DNA of 64,000 nucleotides from Chloromonas sp. AAM2 (GCA_004335635.1 QAXH01006751.1:1-64000), one strand, 5' to 3'. Shown: positions 27,233 to 43,400, counted from the stretch's first letter. Translations and numbers: made by a program. Notes: a model not told the origin generated them from the letters alone.

Positions 27233-29885
27233 CATTTGTGTGAGCATCATGAGCACGCCTGCCCCCAGCACGTACAGGCGTATCCAGTGCACCATGCCCG
27301 CCACCAGAGCCTTTGCCAGGGCAACGATGAGCACGATTGTAACAGCAAACAGGCTCCAACCGACAGCCTGCAGGCAACACCAAGTAGACACCTTCTTGGC
27401 CACAGGGTACCAGGCATTCAAAGCCAGCGGCCTTGAAAAACATGCACATGAGTATCATGAACACAAACTAGCGCTGAACCGGCATGGGCTGGTGCAGGGC
27501 TGGTGCGGCAAGCCGCGGGTGTGCTTCACAGAAACTGTACTGCAAGGTCCATGGCACACCTGGGTTACAACAAAAATGGTGCCACCAGCGAATGGTTGAA
27601 AAAATGCCCATGCGCCGCCTCGTCTCTGTTCTGATCCAGTGTCAAGTCCGCTGCCATCCCCATCACTGCCTTCACTGCGACTGAGGCTGCCAGTGCTGCC
27701 CAACTCGCTCCTGCGGGCCGTAGCCAAGCCCCTCATGGAAGTGTCAGAAAAAGATTCGTTGGCCTTGGACGTCTCCTCTTTTGGCGAGCCTTTGTGCAGC
27801 TGTGCAGGCTGTGTGTCCGTTCCCATGCCCGCCAGCCCCAGGGCAGAGCCCACACGCCCTGTCACCAGCAAGCCGGTGCCTTCGCTGACGCCCAGGTCGG
27901 CTTCGTCAGGCAGCACTGCACCGCCCACAGGGGCACTGCGCCGCCCATAGCCAGCCCCTCTGAACTGACCCATGCCTGAGCCAGGGCTGGCACGGCTCGC
28001 CTCATTGATGGCGTGGCTGGTGGTGGCAGGGCAGGTGGTGGCCAGGAGTGCACGTCCCCTGTGGCGGGCAGTGTGTGCATGCGGCCTGCGGCCCCACTGC
28101 AGGTACCCCCCAAGGCCATGGGTGCTGCTGGCACCAATGATCAGGCATACCAGCGCCAGGCAGCAGTAAAGCAACCTGCAAAGGCGTTCAGCATCAGCAA
28201 GATTCAAACACCAACCGGATGAGAGTCAAGCCGCCAGCACACTGAGATGCAAGCCATTGGCACCACTGAGAAATAGTGCACCACCGGCATGCATCTGCCT
28301 CCTGCTCAGGCCTGGCTTGTACCCCGTCTGATAACGCAATCCCAGTGGTTTGGTGCTGCTCAGTTGTCCCCTTGCGTCCCTGCCCACCTTGAGGGTATGT
28401 CTGGCATGTGCTCCACTGAGAGCAGCAGCAGCACGCCCGTCAGGGACAGCAGCGCACCCATGAGCAGCACAGCCGCAGCAGGGCCGTGGCGGCAAAGAAT
28501 CTGCAGCCGGACAAACTGGCTGGGTAATGCATACCACAGTTCACCAGTCCATGAGCGTCTGGCATGGCATGGGCTGCATTGTGCTTGGCTTGTGCTACTG
28601 ACAGCTCGTCATGCAGCTGGTCTGGTTACAGATGCATCAGTGTTGTGCAGACGGATGCAACCACTGAAGATGCGCAGAATGTGGCCGCAGCCTGGCTAAT
28701 TCCCAAGCAGGTGTTGTTTATGGTCAGGTTGTGGCCTAGCAATTGATTTGCCGTGGACTAGCTGTGCAGGCACAGATCAGGAAAACCATGTGTAGTTGCA
28801 TGGCCTGGTCAGCGCACCTGGCCAGCAGGTGACCGCACAAGGCGTTGACGCAACCTCTTTACTGATATGTTGCGCCCACCACCTTCCGACCGGCATGGCT
28901 CGTCACTCGCCGACCGCTCGTACACGAGCATGGACTGCAGGCAGCAGAGCAGGCATGGCAGGCTGCGTTGCACAGATGCTTTGTACAGCTGCGGGACAAG
29001 AGCCTGGCTCCTGTTGACACCCATCACCTGGGCACCATTGCCCTCCTCGAATGGACCATGACAGTGCCCTTGAAAGCTGGGCTTCCACTGCCATTATGCA
29101 CCATACTGCCCCCTCCATACCCTCCAGAACCTGCCTTGCATAAGAACAATAGGCCGATGAAGCTGCTGGCAGCCGCAGCTCCACTGACTACATCTGCATG
29201 CGTGTGAGGTATCAGCTGCTCCCTCTCCGTGGGCAGCCCAGGAAGAGAGACTGAAGTAGCAGGTAATAAGACAAACAGGGAGACAAGAGCAGATGTAGCC
29301 CAGAGCACCTGCACGCGTGCAAAAGCCCCAAACGCAGATGTAGCCTCTTACAGTGAGAGGTGCCCAGCTGTTATGCGCTCAATTTTAGCTCTTCTGGCAA
29401 AGCTCAGCTAGACTGTCCTGTCAAAGATATCGTCCTGATTGGTGCCAAGTCCACTCATGAGATTGATGAGCGCTTCTGCCTCATGCTGATTGCGTGAATT
29501 CACCATGCGTGCCAAGCAAACCGCTCACATTCGCGGCATCTTTGTTGAGCCTAATCGTGCTACCACGCGAGCTTAGAATTTAAGAGGCTGTCGGATGGAT
29601 CGAGGCATGACGGTAAGCATGTCGACTTCTACAAGGCTAGTGTCTACCTTCCAACCCAGCCCCGCTCACCCATCCAGAGAGCTGAAAAGCCAGTGATCGT
29701 TTGCCTCCTGTCCAAGCAAAAGCTAAGAGGCGCTTGCTGCGCTTATCGTCGTTGGAGCCTGGAAGGCCGTGCCATAGGATGCCCGCAAGATGCAGCAAGG
29801 GCGTGGCGCAGACACACACAGCCACAGAGCGGTAGCTGACGAAGCGCGACAGGCTCAGCAGCCACTGCTGCATGAATTGCTCCAT
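27233..29885 (-). CDS. Multi-pass membrane protein exons, possibly the 5' part of the DGAT2 gene
   Basis: A series of minus-strand exons with strong hydrophobic segments. Best supported are 28388-28500 (AVLLMGALLSLTGVLLLL), 27560-28175 (LLYCCLALVCLIIGASS, then a long Gly/Ser-rich region), 27392-27431 (PLALNAWYPVAKK) and 27233-27367 (LFAVTIVLIVALAKALVAG, LYVLGAGVLMML). The first Met candidate is at 29885 (MEQFMQQWLLSLSRF, then a helix), spliced to an exon near 29030-29268. Phases agree for 28388 to 28175, for 27392 to 27367, and for 27233 to the DGAT2 exon at 26851, but not for 27560 to 27431, and the exon around 28870-29000 does not fit. I do not recognise the family. It is either a separate gene whose 3' exon I have missed, or a multi-helix N-terminus on the DGAT2 protein. 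Confidence 0.45.
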
Positions 29886-30199
29886 GAATACGCAGCACCC
29901 ACTCAGAACCGGCTACTGCCAGCTGCGTAGGAGCAACGTCCATGCATACCTGTAGACATACGCGAGACGCGCGTGTTTAGAGTCAACTGGGCAAGTACGC
30001 CATGTTTGCATCGTCGTCGCCACAACCGCTCCTTCGTTCGGCAATCACTAGGAGCATCACAAGGAGCGTTCAAGTTTTTCTGAAGGCTTAAGGAGCTTTT
30101 GATACATGTTTTGAACGCTGACGTCGACAAGATGGCAAATTGCCCGTTTCTAACCGGTCTGTTCCCGGTAAGGCTTTTCCACCCCCCACCTCTACCAAC

Positions 30200-30282
30200 T
30201 TAAATCACTGAGACTCAAATCGTGTGCGTTAGCTGCATTAAGCGCACTCTGAGTCTCAGCGATTTGAGTCTCAGTGATTTAA
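30200..30282. repeat. Perfect 23-bp inverted repeat with 37-nt loop
   Basis: The left arm (30200-30222, TTAAATCACTGAGACTCAAA then TCG) and the right arm (30260-30282) are exact reverse complements. The transcript of either strand would form a long hairpin. It lies in the spacer between the membrane-protein exons and the UMP-CMP kinase gene. It could be a tiny foldback element or an RNA hairpin; nothing in the sequence decides. Confidence 0.9.
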
Positions 30283-30345
30283 GAGGGTCCACCCCCAGCA
30301 CCAGCACCTGCACCAGCTCAGTGTAACAGCTCCGGAGGCATAGAC

Positions 30346-30984
30346 TCAGGCTACACAAACGATGAAGAGCACAGGGATACAAGTATTTAGGAGACGCTGT
30401 GTTTGGAAGGCAAACAACGAACATAGAAGCGCTGTGACAGGTCCATGTTGTTGCGCTTTACAGGGACAACGGCCCTGCACATGGGGCCCCTGGCAGGGTT
30501 TTTTTGTGTGATGCAAGGATTGAGGCCTGGTAAAATGCGGCCGAGCACATAGTGACGTCCAGAGCTTGCCCACCTGATGCGCTCGCGGCATGTCCTCAAG
30601 TAACGCACATGATACTTTAGCATTTCCCCACGTACATGCTCCCACTACGCACTTATTTAGAGCTTTTGCTTCTCCTGCTGCTTCTTCTGCTCCCACAAGT
30701 TCATCATGGTTGAGCTTTCCACTTTTTCTCTTACCACGTGCTACCAAAAAAAGGTTCACCGTCCGGTCAAACTGAAGGTCTGTATCTTGCTTGTTCTTGT
30801 GCCAGCCTGCTATTATAAAACGCTTGGAGGTGGTGTAATGCCAAACGAGCGCCAAAAATCGATCGAGCGATGGGATGGCTCGCACGATGAAATGATTGCC
30901 GTACGCTTTTGCCTGGCTGGCCATTTCCACCAAAACATGAACTAGTTGTTCCGATAACAAAAGCACGACTATAAGGACTACCAT
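30346..30984 (-). CDS. Hypothetical 212-codon frame, divergent from the kinase gene
   Basis: An uninterrupted ATG-to-stop frame of 212 codons whose start is only 55 bp from the start of the kinase gene on the other strand. It opens with a hydrophobic helix (VVLIVVLLLSEQLVHVLV) and contains a basic/acidic middle (GKRKSGKLNHDELVGAEEAA). I recognise no family, and the 3' half has the look of translated non-coding sequence. A spliced gene using only the first half is possible. Confidence 0.25.
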   Translation of the reverse strand: MVVLIVVLLLSEQLVHVLVEMASQAKAYGNHFIVRAIPSLDRFLALVWHYTTSKRFIIAGWHKNKQDTDLQFDRTVNLFLVARGKRKSGKLNHDELVGAEEAAGEAKALNKCVVGACTWGNAKVSCALLEDMPRAHQVGKLWTSLCARPHFTRPQSLHHTKKPCQGPHVQGRCPCKAQQHGPVTALLCSLFAFQTQRLLNTCIPVLFIVCVA

Positions 30985-31039
30985 TAGGACTGCAATCGCG
31001 GATACTGACTCTTATCCGAGGCGCCTTCGAAGGCGAGCC

Positions 31040-35312
<4,273 letters not shown>

Positions 35313-36765
35313 TCAGAATATTTCACAATGCGTATCAGTGATGGAGGAACAGAAAGGCCAAGTTGCATAACAGTCTGTTTGGACAGCTGCGTGTTGCACA
35401 CGACTGGCCTAACTGACAAATTATGACTAGACACTCTGTTGTGGACTGATGGGACGAAGCAATGCATGGTGTGTTCAGCAAACCACACTGCTCAAACTGT
35501 GGTTCGTGGCCCACGCACCTGTCAAAAATGAAATGTGCGTGTTTGTGGGAGAGCAGAAGATGAGGAAGGATTGAATTAATGTGTTGTTCAGGTTCATTAC
35601 CTACATACTGGTACGGACTTCGGACATCCTGACTTGTGCAATGCTAGTCGTGGCTGCATAAACCTAGCAGACTGTCGACACCATAAGCAATTGTGTGCTC
35701 GATTTTGATGTGTGGCTGACATGCGGGGATGCTGGCATAAGCCAGCAGTTATGTGCACTGTCGGTTCTCAAGTTTACAAAGCGGTGTCAACAGTGCAGAT
35801 CGGTGCACTGTTGTGTACTTGTGCTTTGCATGGCTTGTGCAGAAACGTGTGAGGAAACACTGGCAATTAATTAGTTTCACCTCCGAGAAGTTTGCCTGTG
35901 CGTGGATCTCACAGGGCCTGTGGCCACACTGTGTGTGTCCGGAAAATATGGGTGTATTCATATGTGCGTCAATTGCACACCGGGTGGACAACGGGTGTTG
36001 TGGTACACGGTACCACAGGGCCAATTCTGGGACAGCGAACTAAGAGAGGGTGAAAAGACAAACCGGTGTGTGAGCCAGTACGGGTCATACTCTCCACATG
36101 TCATGATGCGTAGAGGCTGGGCCCTATCCATTCATCTTTTGACGTCTGGTGCTCGAACAGATCAGTGTGCATGTGGCCAACACAGGGTGCACATGCAGCG
36201 TTTTCTTGCGTGAGGCTGGCTTGTGTGCAATGTGGCCGACCCAGTTGATGTGCATTTTCCACGCATGTTTCACGCCAGTTGATTGTCACGCCGTCAGTTC
36301 GGCACAGCCGCCAGTGCTTGGTGCCGTGTTACCAGTCCATGGAAAGACGTCAGGCCGAAGAAGTAGCTTGCCATTGGATTGATTATACGATACACATGGA
36401 CGGCATACAGTTTTGTGCGCTCTGTCAACTCAGGAAGACTTACTAGCAACTACTATCACGCCACTGCTAAGCCTCTGCACTTTGCTCTCACACCATGCAA
36501 GTCCTGCCACCTCGTTGTAAAGTGTAATGACCAGTACACAGAGACTCCGCCTTAGGACCTGAGCCAGCTTCTGCACAGCTTCCCAAGGGCGTCGCCGTCA
36601 CTCGTTTCAAAAATGAGATCACTGCGCAGTCTAATTCACGAAACGAGAGCAAAGTAGTCCGGAGCGATTCCGTTTCCAATCGGTGCGTAAATTCAATTGT
36701 GTCAGTGTTTTGGACCGGCCCGTCGTCTCCGGCGCAGGCTGCGACAGCACACAGCAGAGGCAGAC
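35313..36765. other. Spacer after the kinase gene with a degenerate repeat copy
   Basis: No gene recognised. About 35910-36040 resembles 56440-56540, the interior of the small inverted-repeat element there (shared CTGTGGCCACAC, GTATTCATATGTGCGT-like sequence), and it ends in a degenerate terminus GGCCAATTCTGGGACAG. The rest shows nothing I can name. Confidence 0.5.
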
Positions 36766-36812
36766 AATGCAGGCTACGAAGAAGAGGCAACGGGACCCGG
36801 AGGAGGAGAGGC

Positions 36813-37176
36813 ATGATGCCAACACGGTGAGTGGATTGGACAAGTCGTGACTGGTGCGTGATGTTTGACATGCAGCAACCTCGTCAACCTCGTCAAGGCC
36901 CAGGCGCGTGTTTTCCCGGGCCAGTCAATGATCTACTTGGGCATGACCCAGAATCCCACCCAGCGCGTGAAGCGTGCCCGGGAGTACGCCAGGGCCCTTG
37001 CGGCTAGCAGCAGTGAGCCCGAGGGGTTCAAAGATCTACCAACAAAAGGCTTCAGGCTTAGTCATGCAGCAAGTCAATGCACACAGAGTCAGAGTTACCA
37101 GCGAATCAATCGGCCTACCAGCACAACAACCACTGTCACAGAGTCACAGAGGCTTGGCTGTGTATCTCAGTCCTGA
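36813..37176 (+). CDS. Possible short gene or gene remnant of unknown function
   Basis: A short first exon (36813-36826 in this frame) can splice to 36876 onward in phase 2, giving NLVNLVKAQARVFPGQSM followed by IYLGMTQNPTQRVKRAREYA and an open frame to the TGA at 37174-37176. An alternative ATG at 36766 starts a basic peptide (MQATKKRQRDPEEERHDANT) but would read the second exon in a different frame. I recognise no domain. It may be a remnant disrupted by the neighbouring transposable elements. Confidence 0.22.
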
Positions 37177-37385
37177 ATTGACAACTCGCAGCCCATCATT
37201 GACATCGTGCAATGAACTGTACATGACCATCGTGAACAGCAGGCAGTCAGGACCAGTGCCCGCTATGCGTGCGCAAACAGTAATGAGTGCTTTTGGTAGC
37301 TCTCAATGCTGACGCTGACGTTAGACCAGACGTTCCTGTTATTCACATGTCGGTGCAGCAGTGGTGCAGACTGAGTTGACGACAG

Positions 37386-37632
37386 AAGTACAGTGATAGT
37401 CCCTATTTCCGACCGGCCCAAGATCCGATCAGTGTTCAGGGTTGCGCTTGTAAGGCGACTCACACCCCATGACGGCTCTCTTAACCGCCAGCATTGTCCT
37501 CTATTGCAGCGTCAATTGCCGCACCCTGGGGTAAAGACTTGCATCATGGAGCAGTCCGTTTTGCGCAAAGATTGATCGACGCGTGGATAGCGTAATGGAA
37601 TTTGGTCGGATAAGGGGACAGTCACTGTACTT
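37386..37632 (+). mobile_element. 245-bp non-autonomous TIR element
   Basis: The ends are imperfect inverted repeats of about 28 bp: AAGTACAGTGATAGTCCC on the left, and the reverse complement of the right end reads AAGTACAGTGACTGTCCC; both continue into a TTCCGACC or ATCCGACC sequence. The interior carries no usable frame. A second copy with the other orientation opens the window (about 40-174), and a weak match is at 46018-46055. No clear target-site duplication was found, so the exact boundaries and superfamily are open. Confidence 0.7.
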
Positions 37633-37729
37633 TTAATAGTAGGTTTGCAAGCAGGTGCACGGGCTAGGAGTGAGTGCTGGAGGGTGAGTTGTCATGCTGG
37701 TTCATAGTGAGTTGTTATGCTGGTGATAG

Positions 37730-39437
37730 TTGGTTTCCGAGGCTCGCATCACCAAGTGCACCAAGGTGACAGGCTGCACCATTGCATCTGATGGCTGGTC
37801 CAACTGCCAGAACAAGAATCTGCTCAACGCCATGCTTGTCACTGTCAATGGCGCTGTCTTCCACTCAGCCACCGACACTGCTGGGCATGTCAAGTCTGCA
37901 CAGTACATTGCTGAGGTGAGCAGATTACCAATGGCTGGCTCGTCGCCTTGTGAAGGTGCATGATAGCTCATGTTAGTCATGTTGCTGATTCCAGATGTTG
38001 CAGATACTGTTAAAGGTTATCAAGGAGGTGGGAGAGAGGAATGTCGTGGCCGTGTGCACCGACAATGCAGCTGCATGCCGGGCAGCAGGTGCCTTGCTGG
38101 AGGAGTGGCAGCCAAACATCACATGGGTTCCATGTGGTGCCCACGTTCTGGATTTGCTTCTTGAGGACCTTGGCAAAGAGTCATGGGCAGCAGGGCTCAT
38201 CAGTGACGTCAAGGAGGTTGTGACATTCATCAAGAACCATCAGTTGGTGAGTATGGCCGCCGAGCTGTTATCAGAGCTTCCATAATCCAGTTTCATTGAC
38301 CATTGTCCTTTTGGTTACCCACAGCCCCTGGACATGTACCGCCAGACTTGCAAGGAGCTCAACATGGTGAAAGAGCTGCTGAAGCCTGGTGAAACGCGCT
38401 TTGCAACATCATGCATCATGGTGAAGCGTGCTTTGGAGCAGAAGAAGGTCATGATAACCATGGTCAGTATGCATACGTATGTTGCAAAGTCCATGTTTGA
38501 GTGCATTTCATGCATTTCATGCATGGTACAGATGGCTGCTGACAAATGGGACTCAGGACCACCCCAACGAGCGTGCTGCTGCCACCAGGATCAGGGACAG
38601 CATCATGAGCAACGGGCAGCACAACTTCTGGGCGCGTGCAACGCAGTTGATCAGTGTCTTCATGCCCATTCTGTATGCCCTGCGCTGCATGGATGCCAAT
38701 GCCCCATGCGTCAGCAAGGTGTGTAGATATTCAGTGTGTGAGGGTAGGCTAGGAATGGGAACAGCCGCACGCTGCAGGCATTCTGCTGTATTTCTGCTGT
38801 GTTTGAATTAGGCCTGTGCGTTTGTTCGTACTCCAGGTTTTCATGCTCATGCACCGGCTGACGGAGCAGCTGGAACAGCTGCCATCACCAGCTTACAAGG
38901 CGGCCATCGTTGCCGCAGCAGTCCAGGCAAGATGGCTCAGTGCCAACGATGACCGCGCCTCACTGCACAGCCCCATACATGGTGCAGCATTCCTGATTGA
39001 CCCGGAGTATTGGGGAGTCAAGCTCAGCCAGGAGCTGATGGAGCTGGCTATGGAGAACTTCATGACTGTGTCAGAGCGCATTCTGGGGCCCCATGATGCC
39101 CTCGTTGCACAGTCACAGCTGCCCAGCTTTACTCTGAAAGCTGGCTTGCTGGGCTCGCCTTCGGCTGTGGCAAGCATACGGTGTGGGCTACCCTGAGCTG
39201 CAGCAGCTTGCCACCAAGCTCACAGCACAGCCTGCATCAGCCAGCTCCTGCGAGCGGAACTGGAGCACCTTCAGCTTTATCCCTAGCAAATCACGCAGTC
39301 GGCTGGGGGTAGAGCGCGCAGCTGATTTGGTGTATGTGTTCAGCAAGATGCGTTTGCTGAGCACCAGCCTCTCCCCCCAGGCTGCCATGATTGAGTGGCA
39401 CAAGGCGATTGCATCCAAGGATGGCGAGAGCAATTAG
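37730..39437 (+). pseudogene. hAT-superfamily transposase (DUF659 type), decayed
   Basis: Segments of a hAT transposase in order: TGCTIASDGWSNCQNKNLLN with AVFHSATDTAGHVKSAQYIAE, typical of DUF659; VVAVCTDNAAACRAAGALL and WVPCGAHVLDLLLEDLGK; KPGETRFATSCIMVKRAL; FLIDPEYWG; and the C-terminal dimerisation signature CERNWSTFSFIPSKSRSRL. Plausible introns separate some blocks (donors after 37915, 38246, 38718), but the frame changes without a good intron near 38530 and again at about 39175, just before YGVGYPELQQLA. No N-terminal BED finger was found upstream. It is probably inactive. The 245-bp TIR element lies about 100 bp upstream, which may or may not be chance. Confidence 0.75.
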
Positions 39438-40464
39438 CTTTGACATTGACCCTGACTGACGTTCAGAACTGGCTACTAACTCTGACTCTTCACACTAACT
39501 CTTTGAGCTGGGATTTGATTTCACTTTCTTTGGCTGTAGGATGTTGCAATTGCCACAAAAATGTGATAAGTTACAAACAGAACTTGAAAAAAGAAGTTTG
39601 CCGGTTCTGGGACAGTTCCTGTGTCTTGCACTGAAACCAGTGTTAGTTTAAACTTTGACGGTACTGATCTACGAAACATCAACTTCTGTGTGCCAGTCCG
39701 GTTGGTATTCTTCGATAAATTGATAATGTGGATAGTTTCTTTGGCATCATTCGCGTCGTCAGAACTCCATGAAGTTCGCATGTTCATTGGTAGACGGTAC
39801 ACTGGCACATTTCACAGGTTGCAGATGACTGTGATTCGTCCCTGCAGCGTCACTGGATGTGTTGCTTCTCCTGTATGCCGTCAATTTCTTGAATCAAACT
39901 GCACTCCACGCCGCGGATTGACGAGTCACTGTGGCAGGCAAGACATGATACAGCTGAAGTTTCTTGCTAGTTAACAAGCACAGATCCAGGACTGCAGCAC
40001 CAGCCAAAAAGTACTGAGCCAGAAAGTATGAGTCAGTGTCCGGCACTCAACAGTTTTGATTCAAATCAGTGTCAAGTCACTCTCACTGTCACTGCTCACA
40101 CTCAGGCAGTAAAGTCAGGCAGTCAGTTCTCAACAAGACACCTCATTCTAACCCCAAGAAGGCGATGCTGCATGACTGGTGGCATGACAGTTTAAACTAA
40201 CAATGGTTTCAGTGCAAGACACAGGAACTGTCCCAGAACCGGCAAACTTCTTTTTTTTGGTTCTTGTTGAATGTTACAAATGTTGCAAAAAAACAAACCC
40301 TAAGTTTGGCGGTTGCCCCGCTTTCGGTCCCCGCTTTCATACAACACAAAGCGCCAAGTTCACCCGCTTTCGCGACGCTTCCGCTTTCCGCTTCCGGTGA
40401 CCCTGTTCCAAGCACCAAGTAGCATCGGGTGCCTTGGCGGCCTTTAATGCAGCCCTGCGTGTGC
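39438..40464. other. Spacer filled mainly by a TIR element
   Basis: It lies between the transposase remnant and the 3' end of PRL1. Most of it is the inverted-repeat element at 39587-40257. The short part from 40258 to 40464 is the PRL1 3' flank. Confidence 0.6.
39587..40257. mobile_element. TIR element of the CCAGTTCTGGGACA family, 671 bp
   Basis: Arms 39587-39653 and 40190-40257 are inverted repeats of about 67 bp with one or two differences. Each starts with an A/T run, then AGAAGTTTGCC, then GGTTCTGGGACAGTTCCTG and a stretch ending in GTTTAAAC. The interior has no supported coding frame. The near identity of the arms makes this the best-preserved member of the family in the window. Confidence 0.85.
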
Positions 40465-43400
40465 TCAAAAGCGCCTGATGTCCTTGGGAGGGCGGTACGG
40501 CAGCCCTGGGTGCGTGGCCGGCGTGGCCGACTCGTCTGCCTTCCACATCTTGATGGTCTTGTCCGCCTCGCAGGAAATTAGACGCGAACCTGAGCAGGCA
40601 ATGAACACAGGCCGGGCTAAGAGATGATAGTCTTGACGTATAAACTTTTCTACAACCAGCCTGGGGTGCAGCATGCAGCAGCTTAGGAGGGACTTGCGGG
40701 TAACTCTCAATCAGGGTGCTACTTGCAACATTCCAGCTAAAGAATACCATTCCATGCACAAACCGTGGACCGACCAACACAGCAGTGACGCGCAGACTCT
40801 GTGCCCCACCTGACTGGTCGAATGCCATGGCGTAGACCCCTGCCTCCGCCTCCAGGGAACCTGGCTGAGCCACGGTCTCGTCCTGCTGGAAGCAGTGGCC
40901 GCTGGTCCAGTCCCACCACCACACACTGCCGTTGTCACCACCTGCATCACACAAACGAACGGGGTTACAGCACAGGCGTGGCATGGGGGCACACAAGCGG
41001 GCTTTGTAAACGCAGGCCAGAGTAGTAACTTGAGTCTGTGACAAATCACCGCAGTAGATTGTTCAGGCGTTTGTTCTGGAACTTGTCCGTAAAGTCAGCT
41101 TGACCAACAAATCTAGAGAGTCAGTACAATGCACAGTGAGTGCAGGGGCGCAGTTAGTAGAAGAAAACCGTGGGAGCTCGAGAGGATTTGGCCATATACT
41201 ACGCTCACTGCATGGACTGCTGCTTCATCCGACACACAAATTTATCTTCAAGTAAGTGAGGTATGGTGAGTGCTGCTTTGCGTGGTGGCCCACACAGCGA
41301 GCTGCATGGGCTCATAGTTTTGCTCATGGCGGGCGAAGCTTGCTAGTATAGGTCGAGCGGGAGGCCAAGAGGGTAGCAGCACAGCAGACCAAGGCAGTGT
41401 CCAGAAAGCACAATTTCAGCACCCCAGCAGCCCACGGCTACCAGGGCTAGGCGGGAATAGAGGGAACTGATTAGAGTGTGGGGGGTGACAGCCTGTTTTG
41501 TGCTTGTTATTGAAGTTACCCTGGTAGCAGTCTGTTTTCGGCCAACTGTACCCACGTCCCCTCTGACATTGGCATGCAGAAACATTACTACAAACACCTT
41601 AAACACGGGCGTGTTCAGGACATGGTAAGGCTTCTGTCTGCCAGTTTCAAGGCCACCTCTCACACCGCTCCTTACCTGTGACCATGACGCCATCCGAGTT
41701 GACTGCCATGGCGTTGACGATGGCATGTTGTTGCGACAGCATATTGTGCAAGAAATCGCCATTTGGTAGTGCAAACTTCTTGATGTTGTCTGCTGAGGCC
41801 GAGGCGAAGGCGTGTTGCTCGGGGTGCAGCACCATGGTTCGCACGCTTTTCTTGTGAAAGGTGAGAGTGGTCAGTGTCTTGGCCGTGCGCAGGTCCCACA
41901 GTCGGATGGTGGAGTCGTGTGAGCCCGTGATCACCTGGGGGTCCGAGGCCTGTGAGCAGCACATGCGCAAGGCGCTTCAATGCAATGCCTGGTGGACAGG
42001 TGGTGTGCTGACAACTGAATGCAATGACAAGAAAATCGGCTTGCCAGCTGTGCAACGGAGCACACACACGCTGGACTGCTGATGCCAAAATGTTTCCATG
42101 TGATCATGTGACATGAACTGGGAGATGCACAAATAGCAGTGGGCGCATATTGAGAAACTAGCAATACCGTTGCCCCCAAAACACAAATCAAGCGGCCATA
42201 GAAAAGAAAACAAGCGTACAATTGCCATAAAACAACAAATTGAACTGCTGCTCTGTTGACGTCCCATGTATTCTGTTACCTGAGAGAGGACGGAGCACAC
42301 AGTCTGGTCGTGGCCGGAGAGACAGTGCACCTGTACACCAGACAGGACACAAGTCAGCCGAGGCGGGTTGAGCGGATCGGCTTCTGATCCAGCAGAGCCT
42401 CAGGCATCCATGCCAACCTGCACGGAGCCCAGCCATCCCATGCCATGGTACGCCATGCGTGCATGCGCTCTGACGCCTGCTGAGTCAAGTCCTGGGTGCA
42501 ACACTGGCCGCCTCTCTCAGCGCCGCTCACCTGCAGCTTTGTGCGCATGTCCCACACTCGGCACACGCTGTCGCGGCCTCCCGTCATCAGCACGTCCAGC
42601 TTGGGGTGCATGGCAATGGAGTACACGCCCGACAGGTGCCCGTGGTAGTGGCGGATGACCTGCGCACGACAGAGAGCAAGAACGATGCACAGTCCAGGTT
42701 GCATCAAGTACAGGTATAACAACACGTAAGGCACATTCAATAGTGACACGTAGCTGGACCAGTAAGGTCAGATTTAGGGTGGCAATGTCGGCTGCTGCTA
42801 AGCGCTGGATGAATTGTGCTTGCGGTACCGTGGGTTGCACCATGATAAGCAATTTGATGATGTTGACGGTGAAGTACAGGTGTGACAACACATGCAACAC
42901 AGACAGTGACACAGCAAGTAGCAGTGATCACCCAGCGCAAGGCATGGCACTGCCAGCGTGTTGCCAGGACTTGCAGCTGCCACATTTGGTCTGAATTTTG
43001 GCGCCGCATGCTCACCTTGTTCTGCTCCAAGTCCCAGCACTTGACTGTCTTGTCCAGACCGCATGAGAACATGTAAGGGTGGCGGTCACTGACCACTACA
43101 CCGGTCACCTGCGGGCACAAATGACATGTGATGAGTTAAATGCTGTTAGCAGCAACGGAAAACCAGCCAATAATCCGTTACTATTGCACAGACGCAACAT
43201 GCTGGGCTTACTAGGGCAAGGTCAGCAACTGTAGTTACCTTAGTACCAAATGCAATCGAAATTGGCTGTGAGCAAGCCAGTGTACAACATATCAGCAATT
43301 AGAGAGCGCTTTCACAGATGCCAGACAGTTGGCGTGGTATCTTGTTCATGCTTGCTCTCGTGAAACACATGCAAGACCAACAAGGTGCAAGCCATGAACA

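Noticed and set aside
36876..37023. GIY-YIG nuclease domain suggested by IYLGMTQNPTQR
   Set aside because: Only a superficial resemblance to the GIY-YIG start; the catalytic Arg/Glu context and length are absent.
37386..39437. The 245-bp TIR element and the hAT transposase as one intact transposon
   Set aside because: Both inverted ends of the small element lie upstream of the transposase; no matching end was found after 39437.
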